Positions 43,531-54,618 of a stretch of 64,000 nt of DNA are shown one piece after another (position 1 is the first letter of the stretch; every line of letters starts with the position of its first letter). Both the position numbers and the translations under genes were made by a program. The notes under the pieces are model-generated. The model was not told where the DNA came from, did not search any database, and was given only the letters and a program-made list of their open reading frames with translations. The DNA comes from Taeniopygia guttata. Lineage: Eukaryota; Chordata; Aves; Passeriformes; Estrildidae. Location of the stretch: NCBI RefSeq assembly GCF_048771995.1, contig NC_133026.1, positions 150,683,001-150,747,000 of the forward strand, given 5' to 3'.

Positions 43531-44028
43531 TGAGTCTATTCAGAGAACAGACATCAGAAATTGTGATGCAAGAAAAATTTTATTGAGACAAAATAGTGAA
43601 AAAAACAGGAGCAGCCAGTGGAAGGGAATTGGGCTAAGGTGCAATCAGTGATGAACAGGCAAGGTCCATTTCTTGCAGAACATTTGGCCAGAGCATCAAG
43701 GAATTCCTGCCCCACAGTGGGAGCAGCCCACCAGAGGTGCCCGATGGTCTCTGACCTGGAAGAAGGCGTTTGCAGCAGAGGGGGCTGGACAGAGCCAAAG
43801 GGGAGAGCAGAGAGCAGCAAGCAGGGAGAGGAGAAGAGCAGGAGGAAGATGGGTCATTTTTGCAGCCAGCCTGGGCTGCCCCTTGGCTACAGCCTTGCTT
43901 GGTGCCCTCAGAGGAGGAGGTGGAAGCGCTGAGCCCCTTGGAGAGCTGTGGCCCAGAGACGTGTCCTCAATGCCTGAGATGTGTTCCAGGGAGTGGGTGG
44001 TTGGTGTCAGGAGTGGTACTAAGGGTCC

Positions 44029-44367
44029 TTAGCAGTTGTAGCCATAGCCCCTTCTGCCATAGCAGCCCAGGCCTCCCAGCCCGTAGCCAAACCCACGGCC
44101 GTAGCCAAGGCCGTAGCCAAAGCCACCAAATCCACCAGAGATGGGCTGTCCCTGCACACTGAGCTCAGTGCCCACGGCAGCCGAGGAGGTGGATCCGACG
44201 GCGGTGTTCTGGGGGAAGGAGGTCATGACGGGTCCTGGCAGGGTGACCAGCACGGGAGAAGGCTGGATAACGACACGGGAATCCTGGCATTGCAGGGCAC
44301 AGGGCTCGTTGCAGCTGTTGGCCAGCGGGGTGGGTCCGCAGGGCTGGCAGAGGGTGTTGCAGGCCAT
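44029..44367 (-). CDS. Feather-type beta-keratin, copy g14
   Basis: 112 residues, [15 protein letters not shown] (V47 for I, private), tail ending RRGYGYNC. Leader 19 nt starting GACCCTCC; intron 44387-44524 of 138 bp, the short intron shared with g12; TATA-type box 44588-44595; AATAAA 43579-43584 (445 nt, long class). Divergent with g15. Its 5' part and that of g12 are near-identical though their 3' UTRs belong to different classes. Confidence 0.97.
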   Translation of the reverse strand: MACNTLCQPCGPTPLANSCNEPCALQCQDSRVVIQPSPVLVTLPGPVMTSFPQNTAVGSTSSAAVGTELSVQGQPISGGFGGFGYGLGYGRGFGYGLGGLGCYGRRGYGYNC

Positions 44368-44587
44368 GGGTGTGGTGTGGAGGGTCCTGGAAGAGAGAGG
44401 GGTGAGATGGGGCAGGGTTGTGGGGGTATGAGGAAGTGTGAGGGCTGCTGAGGCTGGGGCCAACAGGACTGAGAGAAAAGGGACAGAGGTGCAGGAGCAG
44501 GAGGGTCAGGGGCTTCAGACTCACCTTGCTGTCTTCACAGGAGAAGGAGTCAGGAGAAGTGTGTGAGGGAGAGAGGTGCTGGCCTGG

Positions 44588-44683
44588 CTTTTATGCTGGT
44601 CCTGGAGGGGCGGGACAGCCTTGTCCCATGGCCGTGGGGCATTTTTAGGAAGCAGCTCTTGCCTTGCCCAACCTGGTGAGTCA
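44588..44683 (-). promoter_or_regulatory. g14 core promoter
   Basis: CATAAAAG (minus) 44588-44595; GC-box ggggcggg intact; TGAGTCA 44677-44683. Confidence 0.85.
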
Positions 44684-46462
44684 TGAGTTGGGGAGTGTTT
44701 TCTTTCCTGCAACTCTGCAATTCTGTGTTCTTTCCCCTGAGGCCGTGTCCATCTGACCTTGGCATAACCTCTTAGCTGAGAGAATTAACAACCAATATCT
44801 TGTTGTTGATAGCAAGTGTCGGGACATGCAGAGGGTTCAACAAATGCTTTGGAGAACTGGGGATTTAACACTAGGTCCTGCCATGGCATATTGACAACAT
44901 CTCCCAATTGCATTTTGTCTCCTGCCTGAAATTCCAGGTCCTTAGTTTTACCTCATTTTAAGGGTGCTCCAGTTCCATCATTGTCTTGGTCTTCCTGCAC
45001 TGCTCTTGGTCAACCATGTCCATGTCCATATTCCACTGTGGAGTCCCAGCAGTGGTGGCTAGAAGGATGGACACTGCCCTCAAGCTGCTTGTATTTATTT
45101 TCCTAATCCTGTCCTGGTAACTGCTGGAGTTTTTTGCAGCAAAGGATACGTGGCCAAAGGGTGGATTAATCAAAGGTTGAGGAATATTTATCCTCACATG
45201 TCTTGTTCTCCATATCCTTCGCCATTTTCCCTTTCCATGCGTCAGGCAGATCTCAGCACTGTGACCCCACTGTGTGACCCTGCTGAGCCCAGATGAGACG
45301 AGTGCCATGGATGAACCAACACAAAACTTAGGGCAGCATGTGATCCTCCCTAAACAACAGGATTGCTTTCCCATCCACAGCTGGAAAGGTCTGATGTACA
45401 AAAACACCGGGACAGATGGCAGCATGGTGGGGATGGAAACAATGGGATGAGAGGAGCAGACTCTCACAAGCACTGCTCCTGCAAAGCCCAGACCAGCCTG
45501 ACAGAGCCGTGATGGTTTGGGGCTCATCTTCACAATGCACCCACAAACTACAGAACATGAGTGCCCTGGGGTGACCTCACTGATGAGGTGGCTTCGGTCA
45601 CGTCTTCACCTTGCCCTGACAAGGCCAACAACACCAGCATTTAACCTCTAATATTTGCATTTAAATATTGCCATCAAAATCAGATGGACAAGACCTTTAA
45701 CAAAATGGCTTAGAATCTCAGAATTCCAAAAAAGAATGCCAGCACCATGACACAGGAGGGAGGAGGAGCTCACTGACCGTCCATTAGTAACAATTAGCTT
45801 CTGCTAACAGGAAGAAAATATTAAGACTTAGAGGTTTTAAATTATGAAACCTCGTGGCTTGAATGCGGAATAAGAGAATTGACATCACAGACCAGCCTGG
45901 GCAAACACGGGCTTGTTGTTTGTTTATAAGATCCATGAATGAGGTCAAGGAATACACATTAAATGACAGTGAAGATTGCAGAAATCCAAATGGACCTGAC
46001 AAATGGAACAAGTTCAGCCTGAACAGCCTCTGCTTTGCCGGATCCTCTCCCTTGATCCCATTCAAGGCCAAGAGCTCTCTTTCATTCATTAGGAAGCGCT
46101 CAAAGGCACCGGAATCCTGCCAGGTTATTGCAGAGTGATCGCCTCAGGACATCAGCAGCTCCCTCAGCATTCCTGGGTGACACAATGACTGATGGACATC
46201 CAGTGGCACAAACCAGAGTCCCAGTCTTCACAAGACACCACAAACCACAGCACATCAGAGCCACAAAATGACCTCAGTGATGACACTGCAAATCTCAGAG
46301 GCTCTGGTTGTTTATTCACCCCTCCCTGACACACATGGAACAATCAAATCTGCCCAAATACCAACTCTCACCATAAAGATACCGCCAAGGTCAGATGGAC
46401 ACTGCATACAGAGCAGGACATGGAATTGCAGAATTGCATGAAGGAAAACACTCCCAACCTCA
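44684..46462. other. Divergent spacer between g14 and g15
   Basis: No gene. B-type flank for g14 on the left ('ctgcactgctcttggtcaaccatgtcc' near 44996-45022, 'ctggtaactgctggag' near 45112) and A-type for g15 on the right ('ggcttgaatgcggaataagagaattgacatcac' 45857-45890, 'ctccctcagcattcctggg' near 46158). A minus ~170-bp locus unit sits at 45395-45590 and an extra distal block (aatcagatggacaagacc) near 45677-45697. Confidence 0.55.
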
Positions 46463-46558
46463 TGACTCACCAAGCTGGGCCAGGTGAGAACTGCTGCCTC
46501 AAAATGCCCCAAGGCCATGGGACAAAGCTATCCCACCCCTCCAGGACCAGCATAAAAG
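46463..46558 (+). promoter_or_regulatory. g15 core promoter
   Basis: TGACTCA 46463-46469; CATAAAAG 46551-46558. Confidence 0.85.
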
Positions 46559-46810
46559 CCAGCACAGAGCCTCTCTCCCTCACACACTTCTCCAGACGCC
46601 TTCTGCTCCTGCTCCTGCCAACAACCAGGTGAGCCTCAAGCCCTTGACCCTCCTTCTCCTGCACCATCTCTCTCTTCCATCCTCAGCCACTCTCACATCT
46701 CCCCATAACAGCACAGCAGCCTCTACATTCACTTGCCTTCCTGCATCACACCCCCACACCCCTGTCCTGCCTCACCCCTCTCTCTTCCAGGCACCCTCCA
46801 CACCACACCC

Positions 46811-47149
46811 ATGGCCTGCAACACCCTCTGCCAGCCCTGCGGACCCACCCCGCTGGCCAACAGCTGCAACGAGCCCTGTGCCCTGCAATGCCAGGATTCC
46901 CGCGTCATCATCGACCCTTCCCCTGTGCTGGTCACCCTGCCAGGACCCATCATGACCTCCTTCCCCCAGAACACCGCCGTCGGATCCACCTCCTCGGCTG
47001 CCGTGGGCACTGAGCTCAGTGTGCAGGGACAGCCCATCTCTGGTGGATTTGGTGGCTTTGGCTACGGCCTTGGCTACGGCCGTGGGTTTGGCTATGGGCT
47101 GGGAGGTCTGGGCTGCTATGGCAGGAGGGGCTACGGCTACAACTGCTGA
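46811..47149 (+). CDS. Feather-type beta-keratin, copy g15
   Basis: 112 residues, protein identical to g4 and g20 as read: CQPC, VIIDPS, tail ending RRGYGYNC. Exon 1 ends 46628, intron 46629-46790 (162 bp), leader 20 nt. AATAAA 47299-47304, 150 nt, short class. Divergent with g14, convergent with g16. Three identical proteins with different flanks are the clearest sign of coding-region homogenisation. Confidence 0.97.
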   Translation: MACNTLCQPCGPTPLANSCNEPCALQCQDSRVIIDPSPVLVTLPGPIMTSFPQNTAVGSTSSAAVGTELSVQGQPISGGFGGFGYGLGYGRGFGYGLGGLGCYGRRGYGYNC

Positions 47150-47339
47150 GGGCCCTCAGCACCACCCCTGACACCACCAGCTCTGGGCTCTGGCCACAAC
47201 TCCTGCAAGCAAAGCACCTCGGCTGATGCTTGCACTGCTCACACCTCACAACAGATTATTTCCGCTTCTTTCTCCTGACTTTTTCATTGTTTCACATCAA
47301 TAAAGTTTGCCTGCATCAAACCTCAGCACCTCCTCATCT

Positions 47340-48650
47340 TTTTTATTCCAGTGGTCTCACATCCTCACCCACACCATTATACAGCTGAACAAGCCACTGG
47401 AAGTATGTGGAACAGGGTAACAACACTTTTGCTTACATATATCTCAAAACAGATAATAACAATTTAGTTATAGGAGTAACTAATAGGCACAGGAAGATCA
47501 GGAAGGGACATCTTCCAGAACATGTCACACACCTTGCAAACTCCTACACCGAAGTCTTTGACAGAAAAGTTCTCTCCTTGGCACAAAAATGGAAAAGTCA
47601 CTCCATGCCAGTGCACAGACTTCCTTCCTCACCAGGCCTCCTGAAGCCTTCCAGCAAAGAAAGAAACAACATCACCCTCTTGGGCAGGAGCTCTGGAGTG
47701 AAACTGCTTCAACTGCCTTGCTCAAGCAAGACCAAGAGGAGAACATTTCCAGAACCATGGACAGTGCAGATTTGGATCTCCCAAGAGAGAGACTCCACCT
47801 CTTCCACTCTACAACCTCTTCCACTCTGTGGCTGCCTTCACTATGAAAGATTCTTGTCTTCTTTGCCCATGGAATTCCATCTCTTTTCACTTGTGCCCTT
47901 GCTCTGTTGCCCTGCACATGTGCACTGCTGAGTACAGCCAGGCTCCCTTGTCTTCATTTCTCACCATCAGGGATTTGCACACACTGATGGCACACCCCTG
48001 TCCATCTTTGTCCCCTGGGAGTCTCAGCTCTCCCATCCTCTTCTCTAGGAAAGTTCCCCCAGCCCCTTTAGAACATTGCTGGCCCTGAAATGGTTTATAT
48101 TTATTAAATTGACTTCATTTTCATGCTGGGGAGTCCAGGACCACTCGTAACACCTCACATGGGATGTCACCAGTTTTCAGGAGACAGCAAGAGCCACCTC
48201 CCCCTGTCTCATCACACTTTCCCCGCTTCTTCCCTTGAACTTTGGGGTCCTTTTTCCCACCCAAGGGCACCCTCTGGTCCACTTCTTCTCAGGCACAACC
48301 CCAAAGGCTTTTTCAGACAAGAAAACCATTGTTCCAAGCAACTCCAGGACTTTATTTCCTACCTGGGATGACTCCTACCAACAAACAGCACTTGGCACCT
48401 GTCCTTGCTGAGCTCCAGCAGATGTCCAGGACCACTCAAGCTTTCAGTGTTGCCCAAAAAGATCCAACTCCTGGGCCACAGAAGTGGGGGTTTGCTGCTC
48501 TCTGGACTTAGGGACACTGACCACAAGCCACGGGTCCCAGCCCTTCAGAGCCATCTCCCACCACCACTGACACAATCTGGATGAGCCTGGGGTATTGTCA
48601 AGGATTATGCAATGTTCTCCTCCAACAACCCAGGACAACTGCCCACCCCT
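47340..48650 (-). mobile_element. Old CR1 LINE sequence in the 3' flank of g15
   Basis: Minus strand: 'gggcaggagctctggagtgaaactgcttcaactgcc' (47681-47717), 'gtggctgccttcactatgaaagattcttg' (47827-47856), 'ccaactcctgggccacagaag' (48465-48486), 'cactgaccacaagccacgggtcccagcccttcag' (48515-48549). Collinear with 62470-63340 and, inverted, with 52589-53450. Confidence 0.65.
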
Positions 48651-49040
48651 TGAGCCCATTCCATTGCTCTTTCTGACAACCAGACATTGCTCAAAGGAAT
48701 GACCTCAGTCCTTAGCCCAAGAAATGACCCTGGATATGAAAACTCCAAAAGCAAGAGTGGCACCAAGAAACACACCAAGCACAACCAAGAGGAAAACAAT
48801 GGTCCAATGTCAGCCATTGCCAGATGGGAGAAAAGCATGGAGGGAGGGTATGTGATTGAAGGTACAACACCTCCTACTCAGCACAGCTGCAAAATGCAGC
48901 CTGACAGGGCACAAACCACAGCACAGAAGTACCATGGGGTGACCTCAGCCATTACACCCCTTCTCCAAAGCTTTGGTCACCTCTTGAGCCCACCCTGACA
49001 CGAGACATAAATACCAGAATATGTTCTTTAAAACTCACAC
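48650..49040. other. Unassigned spacer
   Basis: No gene and no clear repeat, except a stretch near 48910-49010 ('gcacaaaccacagcacagaagtaccatggggtgacctcagcc...ccaaagctttggtcac') that resembles the A-type far-upstream flank, leading into promoter remnant R5. Confidence 0.4.
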
Positions 49041-49145
49041 GTAAAAGCCACCACTAAGGTTGGACGGACACAACCCCAGAAGAATATGATGCTGTAGATG
49101 TGGGGGAAGGCAAGGAATCCCCAACTCATGACTTGCCAGGTAGGA
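49041..49145 (+). promoter_or_regulatory. Orphan keratin promoter remnant R5 (partial)
   Basis: 'aaagccaccactaaggttggacggacacaacccc', then 'aatccccaactcatgacttgccagg': the distal block and the AP-1 surroundings (TGACTTG for TGACTCA) of a keratin promoter, cut off before the TATA region. CR1 in sense follows at once. Less complete than R1 to R4. Confidence 0.6.
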
Positions 49146-49149
49146 CCAT

Positions 49150-49490
49150 CCATGAGAAGGAAGAAAAGGACCTGCTCAAGCAGACCTGTAGATGAGCCTT
49201 GGAGATGATGAGGTGCTGGAACCAAAAGTGAACGCAGAGACCACAAGGGGCTTGTGTCAGAGGCAGGCAAAGACCTGCATTAGAGTATCCAGGCCTGATC
49301 TCAAGGAAGTGAAGGGTTTGTGTGGTGAAATGGAAGAACAAAGTGTGCTTGGGGTAGTGGAACTGGAGCAATATTTCCTAAGAGAGGGCTTGGTGCACTT
49401 TTTCATCCGCACCAATTCCCTGCAAAAACTTGCCTTACCACTGAGCGAGACTGGAAGAGTCCGGGGAGAAAAAAGGAAGAGCCATGTGAG
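49150..49490 (+). mobile_element. CR1 LINE ORF2 end, plus strand
   Basis: 'gaaggaagaaaaggacctgctcaagcagacctgtagatgagcc', 'gatgatgaggtgctgg', 'caggcaaagacctgcattagagtatccaggcc', 'gagagggcttggtgcactt'. In the 3' flank of g16, collinear with 27500-27690 and 58610-58800. Confidence 0.7.
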
Positions 49491-49964
49491 GTTGTGATGC
49501 AAGAAAAACTTTATTGAGGATGAAGAGTGAAAACTCAGGAGCAGCGAGTGGAAGAGAGCCAGACTGGGTTGTGAGCAGGGTGACCATCAGCAGAGAAGTT
49601 TTGCTTATAGGTTTGGCAAGAGCATCAAGGCCTTGCAGCCTCGCAGTGGGAGCCGCACACCGGAGATACCCAGTGGTATCTGCTTGGGAGAAGGGATGGC
49701 CTCAGAGGGGACTGGACATAACCAAAGGGGAGATGCAGAGCAGGCAGTGGAAGGAAAAGGCAGATGGGCCATGTTTGAAGGCAACCTGGGCTGGCCACTT
49801 GGCTGCTGCTGTGCTTGGAGGCCTCAGAGCAGGTGATGCCTTCAGGCATCACAGGAACTGGAATCACTGAGCCTGTTTGAGAGCCTTGGCCCAGAGATGT
49901 GTCCTCAATGCCCAAGATGTGTTCAAGAGTGGGTGGTTGATGTCAGGGGTGGTGCTGAGCACCC

Positions 49965-50291
49965 TTAAAAGTTGTAGCCATAGCTCCTTCTGCCATAGCA
50001 GCCCAGGCCTCCCAGCCCATAGCCAAATCCACGGCTGTAGCCAAAGGCACCAAATCCACCAGAGATGGGCTGTCCCTGCACACTGAGCTCAGTGCCCACG
50101 GCAGCCGAGGAGGTGGATCCGACGGCGGTGTTCTGGGGGAAGGAGGTCATGATGGGTCCTGGCAGGGTGACCAGCACAGGGGAAGGGTTGATGATGACGC
50201 GGGAATCTTGGCATTGCAGGGCACAGGGCTCGTTGCAGCTGTTGGCCAGCGGGGTGGGTCCGCAGGGTCGGCAGAGGGTGTTGCAGGCCAT
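49965..50291 (-). CDS. Feather-type beta-keratin, copy g16 (loses terminal Cys)
   Basis: 108 residues. The tail lacks the GLGY unit and reads [15 protein letters not shown]; it ends RRSYGYNF, so the C-terminal Cys that every other copy keeps is Phe. This needs two base changes (TGC to TTT). CRPC, VIINPS. Leader 20 nt starting GTACCC; intron 50312-50497 (186 bp) with polypyrimidine tract ending TTTTCCAG; TATA-type box 50563-50570; AATAAA 49510-49515 (450 nt, long class). Frame and splice sites are intact, yet this copy may be under weaker constraint. It sits in minus-minus tandem with g17. Confidence 0.95.
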   Translation of the reverse strand: MACNTLCRPCGPTPLANSCNEPCALQCQDSRVIINPSPVLVTLPGPIMTSFPQNTAVGSTSSAAVGTELSVQGQPISGGFGAFGYSRGFGYGLGGLGCYGRRSYGYNF

Positions 50292-50562
50292 GGGTGTGGG
50301 GTGGAGGGTACCTGGAAAAGAGAGGGGGTGAGGCAGGGGTGCGGGAGCACGAGGTGCAGTCATGAAGAGGGTGAGGGATTGTGGAGGCTGCTGTGGGACT
50401 GTGGGGAGGCATGAGGGCTGCTGAGGCTGGAGCTGAGAGTGCTGGAAGAGAGGAGCCAGGGGGGCAGAGGTAAAAGGGTCAGGGGCATTGGGCTCACCTG
50501 GTTGTCAGCAGGAGGAAGAAAGTGTCAGGAGAAGTGTGTGAGGGAGAGATGCTCTGTGCTGG

Positions 50563-50662
50563 CTTTTATGCTGGCCCTGCAGGGGCGGGACAGTCTTGTC
50601 CCATGGCCTTGGGGCATTTTTGAGGCAGCAGCTCTTGCCTCACCCCGCCTGGCATGAGGTCA
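50563..50662 (-). promoter_or_regulatory. g16 core promoter (TGACCTCA type)
   Basis: CATAAAAG (minus) 50563-50570; GC-box ggggcggg; in place of TGAGTCA the AP-1 position holds TGAGGTCA (50655-50662), as in g17 and g20. Confidence 0.8.
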
Positions 50663-51830
50663 TGAGGTGGGGAGTGTTTTCCTTTGTGATGTTCTCCAAT
50701 TCCGTGTCCTGCTCTTGAGTCCATCTGCTCTTGAGTCTGTGTCCATCTGATCTTGGCGGCAGTTTTCGTGGGTTGCTATTTGGCAGGATTTCATTGTCAG
50801 ATGTGTGTCAGGGAGGAATGAATAAACAACCAGATCCCTGGAAATTTGCAGCATCATCAGTGATGTCACTTTGTGTCCCTTGGGTGCTGTGGTTTGTGGT
50901 GACTTGTGAAGACTGGGACTCTGTTTTGTGCTGCTGGATGTCCATCAGTCATTGTGTTGCACCCAGGAATGCTGAGGGAGCTGCTGATGTCTTGGGGAGG
51001 TCACTCAGGAAGAGCTTGGAAAGCTCCCAGTGCCTGGCAGCTGTTCCTGATGGATGAAAGAGAGCTCTTGGCCTGGTGTCTTGAGTGGTATCACAAGATC
51101 TGGTAAACCAGAGGCTGTTCAGGCTGAACCTGTTCCATTTTTATGGTCCTCTTGGATTCCTCAAATTCTAATTTCAACTCACGCATGCATGTAAAGTGCA
51201 TTTCTTGGCCTCATTCAGAAATCAAATAACAAACAACAAACGGGGTCTGATCCCTTTGTTCCCAGGCTGGTCTGTTGTGTCGATTCCCTTATTCTGCATT
51301 CAGGCCATAAGATTTCATAATGATTTATATCCTGTGAATGACAATAGTGTTCCTGTGAGCAAAACCCAGTAATTGCTACCTTATGGTCAGCGTGCTCCGC
51401 TTTCCCTCTCTGTCATGATGAGGGTGTGCCTTTATGGAATTCCACGATTCCAGGTTCTTCTCTTGCGGCCCTGTCCTTCTGACCTTGAGGTTGGATTTAA
51501 GTGTGAGTTATTGGTATGTGAGGGTTGGTGGAATTTGGGAGGTTTTGCTCTGAAGGTGAGTGTCAGTGGGGGCTGAATAAGCCACCCAAACTTCGGGGAG
51601 GTGTGGTTGTCATCGGCAAGGTGACCCTGTGGCACGGGTGTGCTGTGGTGTGTGGGTGTGCTGTGAAGAGGAGCCCCATTCCCTCCCAGCCCTGTCTGGC
51701 TGCTCCGGGATTTGCAGCTGTGCCAGAGGTGTTGCCCCTTCCCTCTCATTCCATGCCTTCCCACCTTGATCCCACCTGGCTAAGCCTGACACTAGACCTG
51801 ACATTTCCCGTTGGCGGTGCTCTGTGGGTG
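50663..51830. other. Upstream flank of g16 (A-type)
   Basis: No gene. It has a partly doubled distal block near 50712-50760 ('ctcttgagtccatctgctcttgagtctgtgtccatctgatcttgg'), the far-upstream A block with 'gtgtgtcagggaggaatgaataaacaaccaga' (50803-50835), a further distal block at 51460-51490 and a ~170-bp locus unit at 51605-51790. The doubled Gln-like string is an in-place 20-bp duplication. Confidence 0.55.
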
Positions 51831-53450
51831 TCCTGGTGCCCCTCTTGCCTTTAGGGTTTTGGTATCCAGGGCCTTTGGGGTCTTTACTGGGGCTGAGTGC
51901 AAAGGGCTGAGGCCACTTGTGATGGTCAGAAAGAGGATTTGGTGTTTGCCCAGGGCTGGTGGAGGTGAGCATTGTCTGATCCTGGACAACCAAGCAAATC
52001 TGGATTGTGTCAGTGGCTTGCAAGTTTTTAGTTGAACCAAGGGGGAGAACTGTAAGAATCCTTAAAATCAAAGTTTTAGGCAAGTTACAAAAAGCAGGCC
52101 TCAAAGACAGCAGAAATATGATTAAAGATAAGCAGTAAGCATAAGATTTATCAACACAAAAATTATACAAGAAGTAGAAAGTAAGGACAAATAGAACAAC
52201 GGTCAGTGTATTAATGCTTGGCTAGAAAAACTCCCTAAGTTACAGAAAAGTATATCTAGTGTGACTTTAGGAAGTTCTGAGCTTAATTATGGAGCTCTGT
52301 GCATTGTATCTTAAGGTTCACAAGCAGGTATTGCATTTAAAATAAGCGAGCATTGTTTCAATCGAAGGAACATGTGCTTATAGCTGTTGGATAGAATTAC
52401 TGTCAATATGCTTTTGCTTTGTGTGATTGGTCAAAAAGCTTTTAAATTTAATTATAGCATTAAGTTTTTTGTCTGCTGCTTGGGATGTGAGCTGCTGGTA
52501 TCTTCCCATTGTCACAACCGTGAAATGAGACAGATGCTGGAAAATAAACAGCTCGAGACACGTCCTGTTCATGATTTGTACATAGTGGCCCAACTGGCAA
52601 TCCCCAGGAGTTGGATACTTTTGGACAACACTGAAAACCTGAGTGGTCCTGGACATCTGCTGGAGCTCAGCAAGGGCATCTGTCGAGGGCTGTTTCTTGG
52701 GAGGAACAAGGAAGTGATTCCACGTAGGAAGGAATATGTGGGTATCAATTGGAAATATTACTTTCTTTGCCAAAAACCCTCTGGGGTTGTGGATGAGAAG
52801 AAGTGGAGCTGGTGGTGTTCCTGTAGCCTTGTGAGAAAAGGAACACCAAGGTTCCAGGAATGTTATGGAAAAGTGTTGGGATGAGGCAGTGAGAGGTGAC
52901 TGTCGGTGTCTGCTCAGCACTGGTGAGGTCCCGTGTGAGGTGCTGTGGGCAGTTCTGGGCTCCCCAGTGACACGAGCCCAGGGACACCCAGGTAAAAATG
53001 GGCCTGAAAGATGATTGCCAGATGGGAAACAGAGAGAGCCAGCACTCCCAGGGGACAAGGATGGACATCAGTGTCCATCAGTGTCCTGGACATCAGTGTG
53101 TGCCAATCCCTGATGGTGGCGGATGATGACAAGGGAGCCTGGCTGTCCTCAGCAGTGCGCATGTGAAGGGCAAGACAGCAAGAGGACGAGTGAAAAGAGA
53201 TGGAATTCCTTGAGCTAAGAAGCCAAGAATCTTTCATTGTGAGGATGATCAGAGATTGGAAGAGGTGGTGGTGTCTCTCTCTTGGGAGAGCCAAACCTGC
53301 ACTGTCCATGGTTCTGGAAATGTTCTCCTGTTGGTCTTGCCTGAGCAGGGCAGTTGAAGCACTTGCACTCCAGAGCTCCTGCCCAGGAGGTTGATGTTGT
53401 TTCTCTCTTTGCTGGGTGGCTTCAGAGGTCCTGGCCAGGAAGAGAGTTTG
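51831..53450 (+). mobile_element. Old CR1 LINE sequence in the 3' flank of g17
   Basis: CR1-derived flank, in sense, split by the LTR-like insert: left part 51831-52016 ('gtggaggtgagcattgtctgatcc'), right part 52589-53450 ('caggagttggatacttttggac', 'gctcagcactggtgaggtcccgtgtgaggtgctgtgggcagttctgggctccccag', 'aagaatctttcattgtgaggatg'). It is one arm of the large inverted repeat; the partner is 62470-64000. Confidence 0.7.
52017..52583. mobile_element. LTR-like AT-rich insertion, flanked by AGTGG
   Basis: A 567-bp AT-rich block absent from the matching flanks of g3 and g15, with AGTGG at 52012-52016 and 52584-52588. A purine run (aagggggagaac) precedes TGTAAGAATCC at 52051, and the right end reads TTGTACA at 52582, so 52051-52582 could be a TG..CA LTR with a scrap of internal sequence before it. 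Family uncertain. Its twin is at 63341-63908, inside the other arm of the inverted repeat, so it predates that duplication. Confidence 0.55.
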
Positions 53451-53900
53451 TCAAGTGTGCACTGGCATGGAGTGACTTTTCCGTTTTTGTGCCAAGGGGA
53501 ACATTGATGTGTCAATGACTTTGGTGTAGCAGTTTCCAAGGTGTGTGACATATTCTGGAAGGTGTTCCCTCCTGTGCGTTCTGTGCCAGAATAGGTTTTT
53601 AGCTGTTTTGTAAATGTAAGGAGAATTGTTCTGCCCTGTTCCTCTACCCTCAATGGCCTGTTGAGTTCTAGAATGTGGCAGGTGAAGATGCAAAACCACT
53701 GGAATAAAAAAGATCAGGAGATGTCCAAGGTTTGATGCAGGAAACCTTTATTAATGCAAAAGAATGAAAAGTCAGGGGAAAGAAGTGGAAATAATCTGCT
53801 GTGAGGTGCGAGTAGGCCGACCACCAGCTGAGGAGCTTTACTTGCAGGAGTTGTGGCCAGAGGCCAGAGCTGGTGGTGTCAGGGGTGGTGCTGAGGGACC

Positions 53901-54239
53901 TTAGCAGATGTAGCCACAGCCCCTTCTGCCATAGCAGCCCAGGCCTCCCAGCCCATAGCCAAACCCACGGCCGTAGCCAAGGCCGTAGCCAAAGCCACCA
54001 AATCCACCAGAGATGGGCTGTCCCTGCACACTGAGCTCAGTGCCCACGGCAGCCGAGGAGGTGGATCCGACGGCGGTGTTCTGGGGGAAGGAGGTCATGA
54101 TGGGTCCTGGCAGGGTGACCAGCACAGGGGAAGGGTCGATGATGACACGGGAATCCTGGCATTGCAGGGCACAGGGCTCGTTGCAGCTGTTGGCCAGCGG
54201 GGTGGGTCCGCAGGGTCGGCAGAGGGTGTTGCAGGCCAT
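53901..54239 (-). CDS. Feather-type beta-keratin, copy g17
   Basis: 112 residues, CRPC, VIIDPS, tail ending RRGCGYIC (extra Cys 108). Leader 19 nt starting GACCCTCC; intron 54259-54448 (190 bp); TATA-type box 54519-54526; AATAAA 53747-53752, 149 nt, short class. Flanks on both sides are near-identical to those of g20 in inverted orientation, yet the coding ends differ (CRPC and RRGCGYIC here; CQPC and RRGYGYNC in g20). Divergent with g18. Confidence 0.97.
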   Translation of the reverse strand: MACNTLCRPCGPTPLANSCNEPCALQCQDSRVIIDPSPVLVTLPGPIMTSFPQNTAVGSTSSAAVGTELSVQGQPISGGFGGFGYGLGYGRGFGYGLGGLGCYGRRGCGYIC

Positions 54240-54518
54240 GGGTGTGGTGTGGAGGGTCCTGGAAGAAAGAGGGGTGAGGAAGGGGAAGGGTGAAGGGTGG
54301 AAGGAACGGTTCTGCAGGAGGGTGATGGAGTGTTGAGGCTGCTGTGGGGCTGTGGGGAGGTGTGAGGGTGGCTGAGGCTGGAGCTGAACGTGCTGGAAAT
54401 GAGGGGCCAGAGGTGCTGGAGCAGGAGGGTCAGGGGCATTGGGCTCACCTGGTTGTCAGCAGGAGCAGGAGGAGAAGGTGTCAGCAGAAGTGTGTGAGGG
54501 AGAGAGGTGCTGGGCTGG

Positions 54519-54618
54519 CTTTTATGCCTGTCCTGCAGGGGTGGGACAGCCTTGTCCCATGGCCTTGGGGCATTTTGCAGGCAGAAGCTCTCACCTGGCC
54601 CAGCCTCACATGAGGTCA
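54519..54618 (-). promoter_or_regulatory. g17 core promoter (TGACCTCA type)
   Basis: CATAAAAG (minus) 54519-54526; ggggtggg box; TGAGGTCA 54611-54618 in the AP-1 position. Confidence 0.8.
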
